64,000 nt of DNA from Lunularia cruciata (taxonomy: Eukaryota > Streptophyta > Marchantiopsida > Lunulariales > Lunulariaceae), in the NCBI GenBank assembly GCA_948567375.1, contig OX419756.1:24468552-24532551 (forward strand). Reading direction: 5' to 3'. The position numbers and the translations under genes were made by a program. The notes beneath the pieces were generated by a model that saw only the letters and a list, made by a program, of their open reading frames with translations, did not search any database and was not told the DNA's origin. Below are positions 21,871 through 34,216 of the stretch, piece by piece. The first letter of the stretch is position 1. Each line of letters starts with the position of its first letter.

Positions 21871-23620
21871 ATGGGGAAACTTCCAATTTTCTTTGGCAAG
21901 GATGGAGAAGATGTGGAGGCCTTTGTGAGAGACTTCAAGAGAGCTTGCATAGGAAACACTGAGAGGAGGAGAATGAGTGGACCTCATTATTACCAGATTT
22001 CTTTGAGGACGCAGCACTTACATGGTATGAGTCAGAATACCAAAAGAGAGAGAGGAGAGATGGGGAAGAAGAGTCTTGGGAGAGTTTGACTTTAGCACTC
22101 ATTGAGAACTTTCTCCTAGATGAGAGTTATGAGAGATTGATGAGTGAGGTTACATTTATCAAACAAGGAGATGGAGAGAAAGTGAGAGTCTATGTGGAAA
22201 GAGTAGAAAAGTTAGAGTCTAGATTTTGCATAGTGTTGAGGAAGGGTGGGGATGATGTGGAGACTACTATGATTGGCATAGGGTCCATGCTCACCAAGAA
22301 TTTTGTGGGAGGATTAAGACCACAAGTTAGAAGCAAGGTGAGATATGAGAAACCTTCTTCCAAGGTTGAAGCTATCAAGATCACAATTCGTATGGAGGAG
22401 AGTTTGGAAGGGGATGAGAGTGATTTGGTGGTGAAGGAGGTTGTGCATCCTCCTCAAGGTTACAAGTATGGTGGAACTTCTGATACTTTGGTGGCAAGGG
22501 CTGCACCACAAGTAGTAGTTTCTCCAATTCTTGCACCTCTACCAAAGGATCCACTTCAAACCATCACAAAACAACTTGCAAATCTCAAAATCAATGTGGT
22601 GAAACTATAGGAGAAGAGAGAGGTGGATCAATGTAGGAAGAGGGTCTTGGAGTTATGGAAACTATCCATATAGAGGAGGCCAACCAACCAACAATTTCAA
22701 TGATAGAAATTGTTTTGGTTGTGGAGGAAGAGGCCATATCCAAAGGAATTGCCCAAATTCCACTTACCATGGAGGAAGGGGTTATGAGGAAGCCGATAGA
22801 GGGAAAGAGGGGGGTAGTGAAACCCGAGTGACTCCTAATCCAAACAAAGGTAAGGGGATAGCATCCATAGATGTGGTTGAGAGCAAGTATGAGAAGGGAG
22901 AGTGCTCAAACTCCAAGGGTCTTAATTTGGAACTTTTGGCACAAGAGAAGAAGAGAGTTCATTTTGCAAAGGATGTTCACTCTTCTCAAGGATTTAGTCC
23001 AAGCAAGGATACTCCTTTTCTACTAGGAGCACTCGCACCTCAATACCATCAACAATAAAGACTCCAAGGAAGAAGTTGAGGATGGAGGATTTCTTGATTT
23101 CAAAGCAATAGTGGAACTAAAAATGTGTTGGAGGATGTTGGTAGCCACAAGACTAACATCACAGTGGGCCCATTGATTGCTTTTAACCTTACCTTGAGAA
23201 AAGAGCTTAGAGGTGGTTTGAGTTCTACAAGGAGAAAGAGGAAGAAGAAGGCAAAAGCTCCAGTACCAATGGGGGTGGTGGATGCCAAGCTAGCAACATG
23301 GGAGGCTTGTGAATATGCCTCCAAGATTGATGTGAGAGTGAATCACAACATCAAGGATGCATTGGTTGATGGAGGATCAGCAATAAATGCCATGTTAGAA
23401 AGGTTGATGAAGAAGTTAGGTATGATACCCTCAAGACCTTCAACATTTGTGGTGAGCATGGTAAACAAGCAACAAGTTTGACCAGTACGGGTGATGGATA
23501 AGGTGGTAGTTTCAATTATGGGAGTTCAAAATCTCATGACTTTCTAAGTCTTGAAGGATTCAAGCTATGACTTACTTCTTGGGGAGGCCATGGTTGAGAG
23601 TAGCATGCACAACTGATCGA
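21871..23620 (+). pseudogene. gag: gag and protease of A2
   Basis: Same layout as A1: core starting MGKLPIFFGKDG, a one-base loss near 21970, capsid 22086-22610, then an in-frame TAG. The knuckle near 22720-22760 is intact (CFGCGGRGHIQRNC). The protease motif VDGGSAINAM near 23370 is the best-preserved active site in the family here, and the LLG-PWL motif follows near 23575. A TGA in the AACAAGCAACAAGTT context cuts the protease at the same place as in A1. Confidence 0.82.
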
Positions 23621-23635
23621 TGACACAAAGGGTAC

Positions 23636-26594
23636 TTGAGAATTGGGCCATCAAACCATAGAGTCGTAGTTCCTATGACTAACACCACCAACACTTCACA
23701 TTCAGATACACCATCTTTTGATTATTGGGAATCAGATTCTAAAGAAGGAGCTTCAGGTGTGGACACAAGCATGGAAGAGGAGAGTTCCACGGAGGAGGAT
23801 GAATCTGAATCTGATTCAGATATGTATCCTTTGTGTGCTTTGAATTTTGCACCTCAGCCAGAGGTTTTGAAGGACCTAGATAAATCACCATTGACACTTG
23901 AGGAGGTAGAGAAAAGTTTATCTACCCTGAAGTATGGTCCAAATGTTACCAAGGAGGAGAAGGTGAGATTTGAGGAAATTTTCCGCAAGGTCATCCATGT
24001 GTTTGCTTTTAGTTACAAGGATTTGAAGGAAGTCACCTTGGAGGAGCACAAGATAGAGGTGGAGTCACGAGCAAAACCAATCCACCAAAAGCAATGTTGC
24101 ATTAGCCCACCAATATCTTTGGTTGTGAAGGAAGAGATTGATAAGCTCAAGGAGGCCAGATTTATCTTTGAGGTAGAGAATTCAAAATGGGTGTCTCCAA
24201 TTGTCATTGTGAAGAAAAAGAATGGCAAGCTTTTGGTATGTGTGGATTACAAGAAGCGCATGCTGTTACCAAGAAGGACTACTACCCATTGCCATTCATT
24301 GATGAGATCTTGGAGGAGGTTGCAGGTCATGAGAGGTACAATTTTGGAGATGGTTATAGTGGATATAACCAAATCAAGATTTCACCCAAGCATCAACAAC
24401 TTACCACATTCACCACACCTTGGAGAACTTACGCTTTCAAGGTCATGCCTTTTGGGCTTTGCAATGCTCCAGCCACAATCTAGTGGTTCATGAACAAGGT
24501 ATTTGAACCTTTCATTGGGAAATTTGTGAGACACTTCATTGATGACTTTTGTGTCTATGGGAGCAAGGAGGAGCACTTTGAACATCTAATCAAGGTCTTG
24601 CAACGCTTGGATGAGGCAAATGCATCACTCAACCCTAAGAAGTGCATTTTTGGATGTGAAGAAAGTATAATTTTAGGGCACATCATCTCCAAGGATGGAA
24701 TGGCAGTTGATCTAGAGAAGGTGAGGAAAATCTCAGACCTTCCATTCCCTTCAAGCTTGACAAAGTTACGCCAATTCTTGGGGATGGTTGGGAGCTATAG
24801 GAGGTTCATCTTCTCATTTTCTAACAAGGCTTATGCATTGACCATCTACATGAAGAAGGGTGTAGATTACATGGTGATTTTGGAGGACAAGGAGGCTCTC
24901 AAAGCTCTTAAGGAGCTCAAGCAATCCCTTGTTGTAGCTCCAATTCTTGCTTAACCTGATTGGACTAAGCCTTTCATCCTCTACACTGATGCTTCTAAAG
25001 TAGATATAGGATGCACTCTTAGTCAATTAGACCAAGATGGGCATGATCATCCAATAGCTTATGCTAGTAGGCAGATGGTTTCAGCAAAAAAGAACTACTC
25101 TGTCACAGAGAGAGAAGGTTGGTAGTGATCTTTGGTCTCAAGAAGTTTAGACACTACTTGATTGGAGGGAAAGTCACCATTGTCATGGATCACAAGGCTT
25201 TGAAGTACATCTTCAACAAGCCTAATGTTGAAGGGAGACTAGCAAGGTGGATGATTATCTTGTCTGAGTATGACTTCACCATTGAGGATAGGCCAAGAAA
25301 GAAACATGCAAATGTTGATTTGTTATCTAGAGCCTATGATCATGATGGAGATGAGTTAGTGGATGATTCCTTCACGGATGAGGAGCTCATGACAATCTCA
25401 GTCACTCAAGAGGTTCCAATGGAGTACAAGGAGATTGTGGATTTTGTGACAAGAGGTAACTATCCAGAAGGGATGCATGCTAGAGAGAGGAAGGCCCTTG
25501 CAGCAAGATCTAGACCTTACACAATGGTGGAGGATATTATTTTTCACCAAGGAGCAGATTGTCTACTTTGAAGAGTAGTGGGTAAGGAAGAGTCTATCCT
25601 TCTCATAAAGGAGTTTCATGAAGGTTTAGTATGCGGAGGACACTTTTGCCAAGCTTTTGCTAGAAAGTCTACTTCCACTCCACCACTTAGATCAATTCCA
25701 TTGCTAGGACCTTTTGAGAAGTGGGGAATTGATTTTGTAGATCCTCTCAATAGACCCCCAAGGAACAATTGGTACATTGTGGTAGTTACTGATTACCTTA
25801 CTAAGTGGGTTGAGGCTAGATCATTGAGAGATAAAAATGAAGACAAAGTTGGTAGATTTCTATATGAACACATTATCACTAGGTTTGGATGCCCTTTGGA
25901 GTTGTTTTTTGATAGAGGAGGAGAGTTTACTAGAAGCATCACTACCACCATGCTATGACATTTCTCTATCACACATAGAGTAACTACATCCTATAAGCCA
26001 AATTCCAATGGCTCGGCAGAGAGAACCAATCAGACCTTGTGCATGATGTTGGCCAAAGATGCAGAAATGGAGTGGGCTAAACATCATTGGGACAAGAAGA
26101 TTCATGCACTTTTGTGGGAGTATAGGATAGCAATGAAGACTTCCACCAGATATTCTCCATTTCAATGGTAAATGGTATTGAGTCTACCTTACCTATTCAC
26201 TTTGATCTTCCTACCTTCCAAAGCATTCATAGGAGATTGAAGAAAGCACAAGAAGGTGATGCAGAGAAGTCAAGGAAGGATCAACTCATGGAGTTGGAAG
26301 AGGCAAGAGCAGTTGCTATGGTTTGAGTGGAGCAAGCCCAAAGGAAATAGAAGGAGAGCTTTGAAAAGAGGCAAGGCAAGAAGAAGGTGGAGCCTTTCAA
26401 AGAAGGTGATTGGGTAATGTTGTTTGATTCTATTCAATTTAAGAGAGTGCAAAAGAAGTTTTTGCCTAAATACTTTGGACCTTTCATAGTGGAGAAGGTG
26501 TGGGGCAATAACACCTATGATTCCAAGGAGTTGGGGAGGAAGACACTTTGATAGGATTAACCATGATAAGTTGAAGATGTATCATAGAAGGTAG
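23636..26594 (+). pseudogene. pol: RT-RNase H-integrase of A2
   Basis: Acidic linker, RT with FIDD at 24535-24546, RNase H (25000-25330) and integrase (25600-26300). Shifts and stops occur near 24250, 24480, 24950, 25120 and 25570. A deletion of about 105 bp after GGACACTT near 25648 removes the integrase HHCC zinc-binding region. The core Asp residues (GIDFVDP, DRGGEF) and Glu (AERTNQ) remain. The frame ends MYHRR like A1. Confidence 0.85.
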
Positions 26595-26639
26595 AGACCT
26601 TCACTTTGAGGACAAAGTGAGAACTTAGTGTGGAGTAAA

Positions 26640-27363
26640 TGTAACACCTATTTGTGCACCCATTTGTGCATATGTGTGGTATTGTGACATTTAGCTTGGT
26701 ATTACAAGTACTTACAAGATATATTTATATAGAGATAAAGTATGGTTCTATATTAGTCATGGTTAGCTAAGATATATTTATATAGAGATAAAAGATGGTT
26801 CTATATTAGTCATAGCTAAGATAGAGGGGACCTTACTTTAGAGGAAGTGGAAAAGATGAGCACCACTATTTTGGATTTTAGTGTGTTGACTTGGTATTAT
26901 TCCTAGGTGTTTGGCTTTGAGGAAAGAGTTGAGAACTCTTGGGCCTGCAAGCCTTTTTGTTTTGGATTCTTCTAAAGTCCAAGGAAGGAATCCTTGACTT
27001 AGTGGTTGGGTCAAGATAAGACAACATGCTTAGAGGAATATGCCCATGTGAATGGATATTCCTTTCTACTTTTTGACTTTACTTGACTTTTGGTCTAGTA
27101 ACTTGAGTTACTATGGTAATTAGTAACCTTGGTACGTAACTATTTCACAAGTATATAAACAAGGGGTGAGGAGGTACTGATCATCCTTTCATTTGCAACT
27201 ATCTCTCTCTCATTAAGTTCTCTAGTGAGCAATGTCTTGAGTCTTGGAGTGTTAGCCTTGGAGGAGTTTGAAGGAGTTGGGGTTCCTTGCCTTCTTAGTC
27301 CATGGTGGGCTACCATAATATCCATCAGAGGTTCATCTTGAGGGAGAGACAGGCCAGCTTACA
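26640..27363 (+). repeat. 3' LTR of A2 with internal tandem duplications
   Basis: 724 bp, longer than normal. A short duplication of CCATTTGTGCA occurs at the start, and a roughly 55-bp tandem duplication (about 26715-26825) repeats ATATTTATATAGAGATAAA and GGTTCTATATTAGTCAT. It ends GCTTACA. A TATA box lies near 27153. Confidence 0.82.
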
Positions 27364-27873
27364 GTCCTATTCTCGCATAATGATTGTTGTTACTTCTCAA
27401 TTGCCAAATGTATTGTCGCTCCTCATCATTGGGTTCTTGTCATAGATGAAGATGGAAGTGCAAGACTATCTTCTTCTTCTCCTCACTGCTTAATAGGTTC
27501 AACCCAAGGTAGAAGTGTGCTACAAAGGGCACAAAGTAATGTGGTGGTGTCAGTGTCCTCCAGTTCAACACCATTTGCCTCGTTCATTGATAAAAGCACT
27601 TTGCACAATTGACCGGTTCTCCTGCAAACATCTTGTGGAAGAACACAACTTGCTGCTTTGTCACATAGGTGGTGCTTTTAGATTTGAATAGGGCCATCAT
27701 AGCGCATACAATTCTTCTTTGCACCGGGTCTCAATACGTCCATCTTGTACTCATTCTTTGTGCGCTTTGAGGTGAAAGAATCTTTGATCTCTTGGGTTTC
27801 TTCTACTAATTCTCCCTTCCCCAAGAATGAGGCTCCATGCTCCTCTCCACTCTCTCTTGCTTACACCAACTTC
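27364..27873 (-). pseudogene. LTR ORF of L2, N-terminal domain (second half)
   Basis: Read on minus it carries the domain landmarks in broken frames: MVFKSKSTTYV-like, QQVVFFHKMFAGEPVNW, PPHYFVPFVAHFYLG and the HFHLHL equivalent. It starts at the short LTR S1 and ends at A2. It continues the piece at 29724-29956 with ACTTC duplicated by S1. Confidence 0.55.
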
Positions 27874-29718
27874 TGTGACAACCCAACAAAGATCACTTTT
27901 GCAATAATCATGTAAGCAAAGTTTGTTCTGTAGAGATAGGATTCAGAATTGGTCAAATACAAAGTCAAATGTCACAATGTAGTCCTTCTTGATTTCATCT
28001 TTAATCTCTCAAGTATCAACTACACCTAGAAGAGAGTAACGAGCATTGATTTGAAATCTTGTTACAAATTAACACTTCTTAATCACAATTCTAGCAAATC
28101 TTCCCAAACAATCTTGATTGTGATGATTCAAGCTCTCCCAAAAATAGCACTTCATTGCAACATGCCTTTGCCTCAGAATTTTGTTCCACCCTTCCACTGA
28201 AGGCACAACTTCCTCGATCAAAATTGCTTCACATCAACTCTGCATTGCACTCACAAATGCTGAATACTACCAACACAACAATTCCTCTCAGATCTGTCAA
28301 GGCATTGCTTCAATTGCACTTCACTTAGGATCAAACACACATAATAAAGATCATGGCTACGTAATCCAACATCCAACATGCACATTGACTTGCACTTCAA
28401 AATTCTCCCAACACTTACAAACATAGACATAGAATTGATACTCGGAATTAAGCTTAAATAACAAGCATTGAAATCAGCACTTTGCTTTATCTATTCTCAA
28501 AAATTATGAGCAGTGAACAACATTTCACTATGAATGCTCCCCTTTAATAGTAAAGCAATCAACAATTACTAACAACTTTACCGTTCTACAACAACTTTTC
28601 CTACCTATAGATCCAAAATGACAATACACCTCTTCATATTTGCCTCTTGAAATCTCAAAACTATTTCTACTCCGATCCGATGTCTACCTCTTCCTTGGCT
28701 TCCAATCCCAAAGTAACTTCACACAACACTCTGTCCTCGGGTTTCACAACTACTAAATCTTCTACCAATTCTACTAATTCTTCATTCATATCTACAATTA
28801 TACTAGCTAGTAACCTATCTAACTCTTTATCTCCTGACCCACTCTTCTCTAACATCTCCGCTGGTAACTCCAAAGATATGTGTACTCCTATGTCATCTAC
28901 TTTGGGTCTAACTACTATAAATTCTTTTGCTAATTCTACTATGTACTCATCAAGAATTGTAATTGAAAGCATGGGTACACTATCTACGCCTTCAATTTGT
29001 AACCCACTTCTCCTAATCACTCATGTTATTGACCCGAAGACACATACTATTTGATCTTGCACTTTGGGTTCATTCACTCTTGCTATTTCTCTTCTAATTT
29101 TATCCTATCTTCAATCAGATCTGAAATTGAAGTTGTCGGTATCCTAAATATATTCTTTCCCTACTCTAACTTCCTCAAATCCCTCTAGCAAGACTCTTGA
29201 CGTCACCTTCACTGCACTCCAAGATCTGACTACCTCGGGTTTAGTCACCTCCATCTTGAGGCAAAGAAGCTTCTAACCCAAAGTCATAAAGACCCAAAGA
29301 ACATAGATCCAAAGTACTATGAACCCAAAGACACTCAACTACTCTATACATCTACTCCTGAAATTTCAAATGCTTGTAACTTCTGTTACATACCTCCAAA
29401 CTCAATAATTTTGGTAGCAATGGAAAGCCCTGAACGAGACACTTCCAACGAGATATAGCATGCATGATTTAAATTTTGTATCATTGAGATATTGCCCCCG
29501 CAGTAATATTGACCTACAACCTTCCATTACTCCTTTGGGTCTACACTCCTTTGGGTCTGATCCAATCCGAGTCCTTCTTCCTCTTACATGAAGTCAACTT
29601 CCTTGGCTTGATCAAAACACAGGTTTCTACTCATTTCTTCTCCATTTGGTTCCAATTTGGTTTCAGCAAGACACTTCTTCTTTAATACTCGTCCAAAATG
29701 AAAAATGTGGGTACCACA
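27874..29718 (-). mobile_element. S1: short family-B solo LTR
   Basis: Reads on minus from TGTGGTACCCACATTTTTCA (29718) to TTGTCACA (27874). A perfect 5-bp duplication ACTTC flanks it (27869-27873, 29719-29723). At 1845 bp it is about half the length of L1-L6. It interrupts the L2 ORF right after the WTEVDW motif. Confidence 0.88.
28667..29254 (-). pseudogene. Short LTR ORF in S1
   Basis: A possible start is ATGGAGGTGACTAAACCC at 29254. The later part (29020-28667) is open. It contains VDSVPMLSITILDE, VDDIGVHIS, LEKSGSGDKELDRL and the tail EVDIGSE before the stop. It equals the last ~120 residues of the long ORF preceded by a different N-terminal segment, with no N-terminal domain. The same layout occurs in S4. 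Confidence 0.5.
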
Positions 29719-29723
29719 ACTTC

Positions 29724-29956
29724 CAATCCACCTCTGTCCATCAAGCCGGATTGCCTCTCTTCCCCACTATCACCGGCCCATCTACACATTTACTGGCCAT
29801 GATCTCTACCATGAAATTTGGAAAACTCAGGTTCCAATTCCATGAAAGGAAAGTAATGCAAAGTTTACAAAGAACTTCAATGCAAGCCATTACATCTAAC
29901 CTCCTAATCATTGGGTTTCTTGTTGCCAATGTAGGGCACTTCTTGATTCCTATCAT
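29724..29956 (-). pseudogene. LTR ORF of L2, N-terminal start
   Basis: Starts MIGIKKCPTLATRNPMIRRLDV. It keeps FLSWNWN, where L1, L5 and L6 have a stop for the second Trp, then GKRGNPA followed by TGA and WTEVDW. An additional in-frame ATG is at 30094. A TATA box (CTATAAAG on minus, 30145-30152) stands about 190 bp before the ATG. Confidence 0.55.
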
Positions 29957-30353
29957 TCTACTCTCCTTTGTGATGTGCTTTTGCAAGACAACTCTCTCGT
30001 CCTCTAGATGTACAACTCTCAATTCCTCTAAATTCTTCACAACTTCATGCACTCCCACTCCTCTACCTTGGTCTTCCTCAGGACAAGTGTGCAAAGGTAA
30101 AGGAAATTCACTTGTAATTCATCTTGTTCTTGATTTGAACCTGACTTTATAGTTTGATGTTTCTCAATCATTCTTCAAAAGATTGTATATCAAGAAATCA
30201 CACCTTCTGCATGCACTTCTCCTATCATTGTCAATTTTTCTTGTTTGTGCCTTAGCTGTTTTTGTGTGCGGTACCATTTCTTGAATTTCCAACCCAAAAT
30301 CAAAATCAAAATCAAAAAATAAAAAACTTCAAAATAAAAAAATGTACAAAGAA

Positions 30354-30463
30354 CTAAAATGCTACTTGTTAGTTTGTATTTGACTATTCTTGACCAATAT
30401 CTATCTGGGTACAAACAATTACCTATTCATTATTGCAAAAGTGATACTTGTTTGGTTGTCACA
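30354..30463 (+). repeat. 5' LTR of B0, last piece
   Basis: CTAAAATGCTACTTG through GTTTGTATTTGAC to GGTTGTCACA matches the final ~110 bp of S4 (60980-61092) and L3. It directly precedes the primer site of B0. Confidence 0.75.
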
Positions 30464-30470
30464 TGATTTT

Positions 30471-30486
30471 TGGTGCCATTGCTAGG
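30471..30486 (+). promoter_or_regulatory. Primer-binding site of B0 (decayed tRNA-Asp type)
   Basis: TGGTGCCATTGCTAGG starts 7 bases after the LTR end. It differs from TGGCGCCGTTGCCGGG at three positions, all C-to-T or G-to-A, as expected for methylation decay. Confidence 0.75.
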
Positions 30487-30501
30487 GATACAAATCTTGG
30501 G

Positions 30502-33146
30502 ATGGAAGAATACAAAGTCTATTTGTAAGCTGATTGTCCATCAAATATGAATGTATACATCAAGAGTACAATGGAAGGAGAGGGCTTGTAGATAAAATTT
30601 ACAACACAAAGAAGAATAATGCCAAAAGAGCCAATTCACTAATGAAGAATTAGAGGAGGCAATGGACTTACAACTTCTTCATGAAGTACACAAAGCCTTG
30701 CAAGAACTCAAACAAAAGAAGTAAGAATTTGGGTAGTGAGACTACTTTATACCCCTTCATCCCAAAAGAAAGAAAGACACAAGCAGATAGACATATTTGT
30801 TGAGACAAAACACACCAACTTCCTCCAAAATTGCTAAGGGAGCCTATTATTTGAAGGATTTGATTCATGAGAAAACAATACAAATCTTGATTGAAGAAGA
30901 GAGCCAATACATCTTACATATGATCCCTTGAATAGTTCATCAGGATCTTCAAGAGTAATTTGATGATATTGATCTTTTTCCTCAAACTTGGGTTGAAGTC
31001 AAAGTACATCTAGTCAAAGTACCTCTTGAGAAAGACCCATTCTTGAATGTAGTACCTTGGGATCCCTGGCCTAAATCCAAAGCACAATCACTTTCAAGTA
31101 CCGTGGGTCAACCAATTTTGGTACCACAACAGCCTTTCCATCAGACTTTCAATATGTTGTCTTTCCCTATTACTAAACAAGCTTACCAAAAGTATAAGGG
31201 AATTGAACATGATGAAGATCACTTCACTTCACTTGATGACTTCATTGAGGAGTTAAAAGTAATCTCCTTCACCAACAAGGAGCATGACTCCACTGATTGG
31301 CTATAAATTCTCCCCAATATTACTCCAAAAGAAAGCTTGGAGTTGGTATACCCATCTAACTCAAAAGAGGTTCAAGCCAACCAATTGGACAACACTTCAA
31401 GACAACTTCTTGGATGATTCCAAGGAGTTGATTATGATACAAGTGTCTTCACTGCACTCAATGATTTGAATCACGGCAAGAATGAGAAGTTGAGAGATTA
31501 CACTAAGTAGTTCATGGCATTGTTGAACCAAGTACCAAAGCAATCCGATGTGGTGGATTACTCCAGTTCCCAAGCCATTACCTCATTCCCTAGTGGATTG
31601 TTGGCAAAAAACTGGATCTTTGCCAAGGAAAGGAATGCAACTTCCCTAGATAAGGTAGTCAAACATGTTGTCCAATAGAAGGCGGCCCACTCTCATTTAA
31701 TTGGTAATAGAAGAAACCAAGAGAAAGGCAAGAAGGCAAGATGACGAGCCTCTTGCAGTACCTTCTCTTCTTTGGAAGAACCTTCCACCTCAGCAAGTTC
31801 TCCTTTGGAATCAGAAGAAGATAATAAGCTAAGGAAGAACAGACAACAAGAAGGAAAGAAAGTATTATCTACTTTAGCTTAAAGTGTCAATAAAATAGAT
31901 TCTAAGCTGGAGACTCTTATTAAAAAGTTTTTGGATTTTAAGATTCAAATGATTGGAGCAAAGGGTAGAAGAAAAACTCCTTCATTTGCAAGACCAAATG
32001 TGTGTTGTACTACGTATGGCAAGTTGGGTCATGCTAACAAGGAGTGCTTGACCACTTGAATTGCATTATTGGGGCATCAAATTGATTGGGTTCCAAGTTG
32101 GGACCAAAACAAGGAGGAAGAGGTTGTGTGCCAAACCCAAGAAGTACAACCCTAAGCCAGTACATTGTACCAAGGTCTAACTATACAAACAACACTCTCC
32201 AACAAAGAATGCAAATGTCTTACCAAAACTGGCCTCAGAATGATGCTAGCCACAATTCTTTGTTGGAGAGTGTTGTTTGTATAGTTAGACCTTGGTACAA
32301 TGTACCAAAACTGGCCTTAGAATGATGCTAGCCTATAATGGGCCATTGGTCTCCAAACTGTCCCGAGCCAAGATGGCATATTGAGTGTGTTCCACTTTGT
32401 GGAAACTATAAGGGTTTTGGCCACATTGGTAACCAATGTCCTCAACCACCCAACCCAAAGCCTTTGGTGAAGTATGTGCAAACTTTGGCTGAGCTAGCTA
32501 CACTGCAGTCAAAAAGGGATGCCACAAGGAATTGTCTTACCCTTGAAGAAGAAAGTCTTCAAGAAGTGAGTCCAACCTCAGAAATGGAATGGCCAGACCT
32601 TGATGTATTGAGTTGAAACATGTGTAGGAAAGAAGAAGTGTGATCTTGAAGTAGTAAGCATTACTTTCTCATCTTCAAGAAAGGCAAAGACACTTCAGCC
32701 TAAAGCATCTTAACTACAAAGGAGGAGAAGATCTTCACAAAAGCTAAGGCCAAAGCATTGCAAAAAGAAATTCAAGAGGTAGTGCTAAGAACTCAAGAAA
32801 TGAGTTTGGAAGAAGACCCAAGGACAAAACCTCCAATTTTTGTGGCAGACATCAAATCCAAAGTTGAGGATATGATTCAAGCCAAGATGAGTAAACCCAA
32901 AGTACCTTGGGTTCAGACCATTGATGCTTCGGTCACCATCCTAAAGAGACCCAAAGTAAAATCAGATCGAGTTGAGAACTCAAACCGAAAGATGAAGTCT
33001 AAGAAGGTGAAACTTTGAGGAGTACTCCAATATGATATTGTGACAGATTTGGCATCTACATAAGCCAACATAACATTCAAAAAATTGTGAGAGGACAACA
33101 AGTTGTATAAGAAGAGGCTGAGTTTAGCCCTTAAGAAAGTGAGGAC
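30502..33146 (+). pseudogene. gag: gag of B0 (decayed)
   Basis: A candidate start ATGGAAGAATAC lies 15 bases after the primer site. Many stops follow. The capsid core is visible at 31043-31470 (HFTSLDDFIEELKVIS, then KAWSWYTHL). Knuckle remnants follow: CTTYGKLGHANKEC near 32006, with the second Cys now Tyr; GHWSPNCPEP near 32341; and a third, LCGNYKGFGHIGNQC, near 32394. A Pro/Lys-rich tail follows. The frame is cut at 33147 by A4. An inverted duplication at 32160-32305 lies between knuckles. Confidence 0.7.
32160..32305. repeat. Perfect 51-bp inverted repeat with 44-bp spacer
   Basis: 32160-32210 is the exact reverse complement of 32255-32305. The spacer contains CCAAAACTGGCCTCAGAATG, which is repeated directly just after the right arm (32304-32332) with one change. 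It is an inverted duplication inside B0 gag, younger than its surroundings since the arms are identical. Confidence 0.93.
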
Positions 33147-33498
33147 TTTGAGCTGGCCTATCTCTCACTCAAGATGAACCTTTGATGGCTATTATGGTAT
33201 TGCACCATGTACTAAGAAGGCAAAGAACCCTAACTCTATCATACTCCTCCACGGCTTACACTCCAAGACTCAAACCATTGCTCACTAGAGAACTCAATGA
33301 GAGAGAGATAGTTGCAAATCAAAAGATGATGAGTATCTCCTCACCTAGTTTATATACTTGTGAAATAGCTATGCACCAAAGTTACTAATTATTGGAGTAA
33401 CTGAAATTACTAATCTAAAAGTCAAATAAAGTCAAAAGTCTAAAAGAATATCCATACACATGGGAATATTCTTCTAAGAATGTGGTCTTATCTTGACC
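33147..33498 (-). repeat. 3' LTR of A4, distal half (first piece)
   Basis: Matches the terminal half of the family-A LTR, including a TATA region near 33350. It is interrupted by A3 after TCTTGACC. The LTR continues at 39868 with CAACCACTAAGTC, giving about 690 bp in total. Confidence 0.82.
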
Positions 33499-34168
33499 TG
33501 TGAGCCGGCCTGTCTCTCACTCAGGATGAACCTCTGATAGCTATTATGGTAGCGCATCATGGACTAAGAAGGCAAGGCTATCATAATCCTCCAAGGCTAA
33601 CACTTCAAAACTCAAGATATTGCTCACTAGAGAACTCAATGAGAGAGAGATAGTTGCAAATGAAAGGATGATCAGTACCTCCTCACCCCTTGTTTATATA
33701 CTTGTGAAATAGTTACATACCAAAGTTACTAACTACTGTAGTCACTCAAGTTACTAGACTAAAAGTCAAGTAAAGTCAAAAAAGTAAAAAGGAATACCCA
33801 TTCACATGGGCGTATTCCTCTAAGCATGTGGTCTTATCTTGACCCAACCACTAAGTCAAGGATTCCTTCCTTGGACTTTAGAAGAATCCAAAACAAAAAG
33901 GCTTGCGGGCCCAAGAGTTCTCATTTCTTTCCTCAAAGCCAAACACCTAGGAATAATACCAAGTCAACACACTAAAATCCAAAATAGTGGTGCTCATCTT
34001 TTCTACTTCCTCTAAAGTAAGGTCCCCTCTATCTTAGCTATGACTAACTTTAGCTAACCATGACTAATATAGAACCATCCTTTATCTCTATATAAATAAT
34101 ATCTCTTAAGTACTTGTAATACCAAGCTAAATATCACAATACCACACCATGCACAAATGGGTGTTATA
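33499..34168 (-). repeat. 3' LTR of A3 with TATA box
   Basis: About 670 bp. TATATAAA on minus at 33693-33700. The LTR start reads TATAACACCC, with the purine tract CCAGGGGTAAA just upstream on minus (34169-34180). Confidence 0.88.
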
Positions 34169-34216
34169 TTTACCCCTGGACTAAGTATTCACTTTGTCCT
34201 CAAAGTAAAGGTCTCT

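Larger units (their letters stand above)
19614..27363 (+). mobile_element. A2: Ty3/gypsy retrotransposon of family A, both LTRs present
   Basis: From TATAACACCC (19614) to GCTTACA (27363), with two recognisable LTRs, a primer site, small ORF, pre-gag ORF, gag-PR and pol. The LTRs differ far more than those of A1, and the 3' LTR has internal duplications, so A2 is older. The flanks are GACC left and GTCC right, not identical. Host L2 sequence does not continue directly across, so a deletion or inter-element recombination happened here. Every reading frame is broken. Confidence 0.85.
19133..30348 (-). mobile_element. L2: long family-B LTR inserted in B0's LTR, partly deleted
   Basis: The LTR end (TGTGACAACCC on plus) is at 19133 and the diverged LTR start is near 30348. 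Duplication AAGAA flanks it, and B0's LTR continues smoothly across. Surviving L2 pieces are 19133-19613 (LTR end), 27364-27873 and 29719-30348 (N-terminal ORF and leader). It hosts A2 and short LTR S1. About 1.9 kb expected between 19613 and 27364, coding the acidic region and coiled coil, is missing at the A2 site. Confidence 0.65.
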
